A DNA stretch of 9,537 nucleotides from contig JAVVRI010000117.1 of the NCBI GenBank assembly GCA_036654795.1, positions 1-9,537 on the forward strand, written 5' to 3'. The notes beneath the pieces were generated by a model. That model saw only the letters and a list, made by a program, of their open reading frames with translations. It had not been told where the DNA came from and did not search any database. Below are positions 6,711-9,537 of the stretch, in pieces. The stretch's first letter is position 1; the number at the start of each line of letters is the position of its first letter. Position numbers and translations under genes: made by a program. This DNA comes from JAVVRI01 sp036654795 (lineage in GTDB: Bacteria > Bacteroidota > Bacteroidia > Bacteroidales > Tannerellaceae).

Positions 6711-9317
6711 CTATTCGATAGTTAGCTCAATCTTTTGCAACGACTTGTTGGCTGAGGAGCCACCGTAAAGCAGTTGATACTTGCCGGGACGTACTTCTAG
6801 GCTTTGCGTTTGGTCGTTGAAGGACTGGAAAGCTTTTGGCTCGAGGCGGATGCTGACTGCTTCTGTAGCTCCGGCTTTCAGGTGCAGGCGTTTAAAGGCT
6901 TTGAGGGCTTTGATCGGACCTGCCGGATCGTTCGGGTTTTGTATGTAGAGTTGGGCTACTTCGTCGCCATCCATTGCTCCGGTGTTAGCGAGGTCGAAGG
7001 TGAGGGTGACGGACTGGTCTTTCGCAATCTTATTTGCCGATAACTTGGCGTTCTTATAGGCAAAGGTGGTGTAGCTTAGGCCATAACCGAAGGGATAGAG
7101 GGGCTCCTCAGTCATATATCGATAAGTGCGTCCTTTCATTGAATAGTCTTCGTAGTCGGGTAGTTGCGTAATGGATTTATAGAAGGTGATAGGCAGGCGT
7201 CCGGCGGGGTTGTAATCACCAAAAAGAACATCAGCAATAGCCGTTCCACCCTCCTGACCACCATACCAAGCATTCAGCATGGCATCTGTGTTTGCCTCTT
7301 CCCAGTTCAATGCGAGCGCACTGCCGGTGCAGACTACGTAAACGAGCGGTTTGCCGGTTGCTTTGAGTGCTTTGACCATCTCTTTTTGCACGGTGGGCAG
7401 TTCGATGTTTGTACGGTCGCCTTTGCGGAAACCGTCTGCATCTACCGGCATCTCTTCTCCTTCGAGGCGGGGGGAGATACCGCCTACGTAGATAATAACA
7501 TCGGCATCCTTAACCTTAGCCGCTGTGGCGGCATAGTCTACCGGCGTCCGGACACCGATGGAGAAGTTGAGGTCTGCACTACCCGTACGCTGCATGTATT
7601 CGATGGTGATCGGGTAGCTTTTGCCTTGTTTGGCGTACAGCATGTATTTGCGTCCTGCTCCATATTCGTTTTCCCATACTTCGGCCACCTTCTTGTCGTC
7701 CACATAAAGGCGGAAGGCATCGTTTCCGGAGAGATTTATTTCAATGGAATCGGTGGTAGGAGCCATGAAGTTGCCTTTGAAGCGAGCCGAGAAGTTTGCC
7801 AAGTTGACGTTAGGTGCAAATTGTGTGTTGCCCCCCGTTGTGTAGTGAAGCTCCTGCGTTTGCCCCTTGTAGACCGGTTCGCCGTTAAAGTCGCAGTTGT
7901 TGAAGAATTCTGAGCTGAAGCCGGCACCGCCAGGGGAGGTGATGGTATTACCCAGATCTTTCATTACGAAGTGGTCTGTATGGTTACAACCTAGTTCATA
8001 GATGACTTCCGCATTTGGCATTTTGCGGCGGATACCTTCCAATAGGGTTACGGTGTGGCTTGGAAAGCCGTTGTAGTTTGCCCACTGCATGGTGGAGTCG
8101 TTGGCATTTGGCCCTACGATGGCTATTTTCTTTAATGATTTGCTAAGTGGAAGCGTGTTGTTTTTATTCTTGAGCAGCACTATGCTCTTGCGTGCCATCT
8201 CCAATGCTTGGGCAACGTGCTTGGGACTTTCTACTACGCTATGAGGAATTTTCGAGTAAGGGACGCGTTCCTCCGAATCGAACATGCCCAGTTCGAAGCG
8301 GCCTTTCAGCACACGACGTAAGGAGACGTTGATCTCTTCTTCTGTGATCTTTCCACTTTTCATTGCCTCAACCAAGGATTGATAGGCATCACCACATTCC
8401 AGATCGGTACCGCTCAACACGGCATCCACGGAGGCGCTTTCGGCATCCGTATGTGTTTCGTGGCGTGGTGTGTTTTTGTCTTTTCTCCAGAAATCGTCGA
8501 TAGCACCACAGTCGGTGAGGATTATATTCTCATATCCCCAGCTATTGCGTAGGATGTCTACTAGCAATTTGTCGCTATTGCAACACGGCTTGCCGTCAAA
8601 TCGGTTGTAAGCACACATAACTTCTTGTACTTTTCCCTCTTTAACCAGAGCCTCGAAGGCGGGCAAGTAGGTTAGCCACAAATCGCGTGGCGACACAGAT
8701 ACATCGAACTCATGCCTGTTCCACTCCGGACCACTGTGTATGGCGTAATGTTTGGCGCACGCATGCGTCTTGTAATAGGTAGGATCGTCGCCTTGCAGAC
8801 CTTTCACAACCGCCAGCCCCATGCGCTCGGTCAGGTAAGGATCTTCTCCGTATGTTTCCATACCTCGTCCCCAACGCGGATCGCGGAATATGTTGATGTT
8901 GGGCGTCCAGAAGGTAAGTCCTTTGTAGCGGTCGTATTCTTTATCTTTTTGATATTGATTGTATTTAGCGCGAGCTTCGTCGCTTACCATCGTAAAGGTT
9001 TCCAGCAGGGACTCGTCGTCGAAAGTAGCAGCAAGGCCTATGGCTTGCGGGAAAACAGTAGCTTGTCCGGCACGAGCTACACCGTGGAGGGCTTCGTTCC
9101 ACCAATCGTATGGCGGTATGCCTAACCGCTCGATAGCGGGAGTTTGATTCATCATTTGCCCTATTTTCTCTTCGGGAGTAAGTCGAGACAATAAGTCGTC
9201 TATGCGCTCATTGATGGGCAAGTCCGGATTGCGAAATGGATATTCTTGTTGTTTGTTGCTGCATGAAGCAGTCAGCAGTAGAGCAATTGCGGCAAGAGCC
9301 AGGTGTTTCATTCTCAT
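6711..9317 (-). CDS. GH3-family glycosidase lipoprotein with PA14 insert (beta-glucosidase/beta-xylosidase type)
   Basis: GH3 enzymes are retaining exo-glycosidases that release terminal beta-linked sugars. The protein has 868 residues. Its lipoprotein signal ends LTASC with Cys19 as the likely lipidation site, so it should be membrane-anchored outside the cytoplasm. The TIM-barrel domain (about 30-345) carries DWWNEALHGVARAG (71-84), the block common in beta-xylosidase-like GH3s; RDPRWGRGMETYGEDP (145-160); CAKHYAIHSGP (187-197, Lys189-His190); and ILTDCGAID (266-274), with Asp269 as predicted nucleophile. The second domain (from about 370) has the usual RKSIVLLKN and is interrupted by a PA14 domain (about 465-590). 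It resumes with YVGGISPRLEGEE, where Glu619 is a candidate acid/base. The fibronectin-III-like domain covers about 745-868. A second ATG two codons in (9311) is an equally usable start. The gene converges on GH109 and has a separate promoter. Family is firm; glucoside versus xyloside or other specificity is open. Confidence 0.93.
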   Translation of the reverse strand: MRMKHLALAAIALLLTASCSNKQQEYPFRNPDLPINERIDDLLSRLTPEEKIGQMMNQTPAIERLGIPPYDWWNEALHGVARAGQATVFPQAIGLAATFDDESLLETFTMVSDEARAKYNQYQKDKEYDRYKGLTFWTPNINIFRDPRWGRGMETYGEDPYLTERMGLAVVKGLQGDDPTYYKTHACAKHYAIHSGPEWNRHEFDVSVSPRDLWLTYLPAFEALVKEGKVQEVMCAYNRFDGKPCCNSDKLLVDILRNSWGYENIILTDCGAIDDFWRKDKNTPRHETHTDAESASVDAVLSGTDLECGDAYQSLVEAMKSGKITEEEINVSLRRVLKGRFELGMFDSEERVPYSKIPHSVVESPKHVAQALEMARKSIVLLKNKNNTLPLSKSLKKIAIVGPNANDSTMQWANYNGFPSHTVTLLEGIRRKMPNAEVIYELGCNHTDHFVMKDLGNTITSPGGAGFSSEFFNNCDFNGEPVYKGQTQELHYTTGGNTQFAPNVNLANFSARFKGNFMAPTTDSIEINLSGNDAFRLYVDDKKVAEVWENEYGAGRKYMLYAKQGKSYPITIEYMQRTGSADLNFSIGVRTPVDYAATAAKVKDADVIIYVGGISPRLEGEEMPVDADGFRKGDRTNIELPTVQKEMVKALKATGKPLVYVVCTGSALALNWEEANTDAMLNAWYGGQEGGTAIADVLFGDYNPAGRLPITFYKSITQLPDYEDYSMKGRTYRYMTEEPLYPFGYGLSYTTFAYKNAKLSANKIAKDQSVTLTFDLANTGAMDGDEVAQLYIQNPNDPAGPIKALKAFKRLHLKAGATEAVSIRLEPKAFQSFNDQTQSLEVRPGKYQLLYGGSSANKSLQKIELTIE

Positions 9318-9340
9318 GTTATTGATTATTAGATATTGTA

Positions 9341-9390
9341 TTAATTACGTCTTATCTTATTGTAAACTATTTTCAATTAGTTGATTACGT
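9341..9390. repeat. Pair of 10-bp direct repeats in the GH3 leader
   Basis: TTAATTACGT (9341-9350) and TTGATTACGT (9381-9390) match at nine of ten bases and are offset by exactly 40 bp, roughly four helical turns. Both fall between the predicted GH3 transcription start and its ATG. They might be a protein-binding pair on the leader DNA, but in an AT-rich region a chance match is quite possible. Apart from these and the promoter candidate, I see nothing identifiable in 9318-9537. Confidence 0.25.
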
Positions 9391-9404
9391 ATGCTTGTGA
9401 TGGA

Positions 9405-9437
9405 CAAAGCTAAGATTAAATGATGGGATTATTCAAT
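9405..9437 (-). promoter_or_regulatory. Candidate Bacteroides-type promoter for the GH3 gene
   Basis: Read on the minus strand, TAGCTTTG (9412 down to 9405) is an exact match to the Bacteroides -7 element TAnnTTTG. Upstream of it, after a 21-bp spacer, lies ATTG (9437-9434), a three-of-four match to the -33 TTTG. The start would be near 9400, giving an AT-rich 5' leader of about 80 nt before the GH3 ATG at 9317. Position, orientation and spacing agree, but the -33 box is imperfect. Confidence 0.5.
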
Positions 9438-9537
9438 AGTAAATGCTTAAAATTAGTTATAATACCCATTGTTGTCTCTTTTGTGACCTTAAAATAGAAA
9501 TATCCGAATCTCCTTTCACAGACATAACATCGTAACG

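Noticed and set aside
7164..7913. Long plus-strand open frame (249 codons) opposite the GH3 gene
   Set aside because: It lies wholly inside the GH3 coding sequence on the other strand, its translation is Cys/Phe/Val-rich with no recognisable domain, and the GH3 frame has full-length homology-type motifs. It is a shadow frame.
9457..9537. Possible C-terminal tail of an upstream minus-strand gene (open to the right edge, ending TAA at 9457)
   Set aside because: Only 26 codons are visible, another minus-strand frame is also open over the same bases to about 9416, and no domain is recognisable. There is too little to call a gene.
1..9537. tRNA, rRNA, CRISPR array, insertion sequence or phage genes
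   Set aside because: Nearly all of the window is accounted for by five genes with short gaps; I saw no repeat-spacer pattern, transposase motifs, terminal inverted repeats or cloverleaf-like sequence.

Overview
The window looks like part of a Bacteroidales (Bacteroides or Parabacteroides-type) chromosome, specifically one end of a polysaccharide utilization locus (PUL). The grounds are a SusC/SusD outer-membrane pair, secreted glycan-active enzymes, A-rich leaders without strong Shine-Dalgarno sites, and two promoter candidates of the Bacteroides type (-33 TTTG, -7 TAnnTTTG).

Plus-strand block (1-6593). The window opens inside a SusC-type TonB-dependent transporter whose N-terminal part lies off the left edge. 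A SusD-type surface lipoprotein follows after 15 bp, and an exported serine-type sulfatase after a further 9 bp, so these three genes are almost certainly one transcript. After an 89-bp gap carrying a good internal promoter candidate comes a GH109 (Gfo/Idh/MocA-fold, NAD-dependent) glycosidase with a twin-arginine signal. The block ends at a long hairpin with A and T tracts that should terminate transcription in both directions.

Minus-strand block (9317-6711). A single large GH3 glycosidase lipoprotein with a PA14 insert and a C-terminal fibronectin-III-like domain converges on the same terminator. It has its own promoter candidate in the AT-rich region at the right end. Whether it belongs to the same catabolic programme or to a neighbouring unit cannot be decided from the window.

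How the genes fit together (inference). SusD captures a glycan at the surface and SusC imports it. The sulfatase removes sulfate caps, and the GH109 enzyme, a family best known for alpha-N-acetylgalactosaminidases, removes terminal GalNAc-type sugars. That points to a sulfated, GalNAc-containing host glycan such as mucin O-glycan. No regulator (ECF sigma/anti-sigma, hybrid two-component, SusR) is visible. I found no RNA genes, CRISPR arrays, insertion sequences or phage genes. Nothing here is a clearly undescribed system. The most interesting points are a perfect GC-rich hairpin in the sulfatase signal-peptide codons, the promoter that uncouples GH109 from the rest of the operon, and the sulfatase/GH109 pairing.
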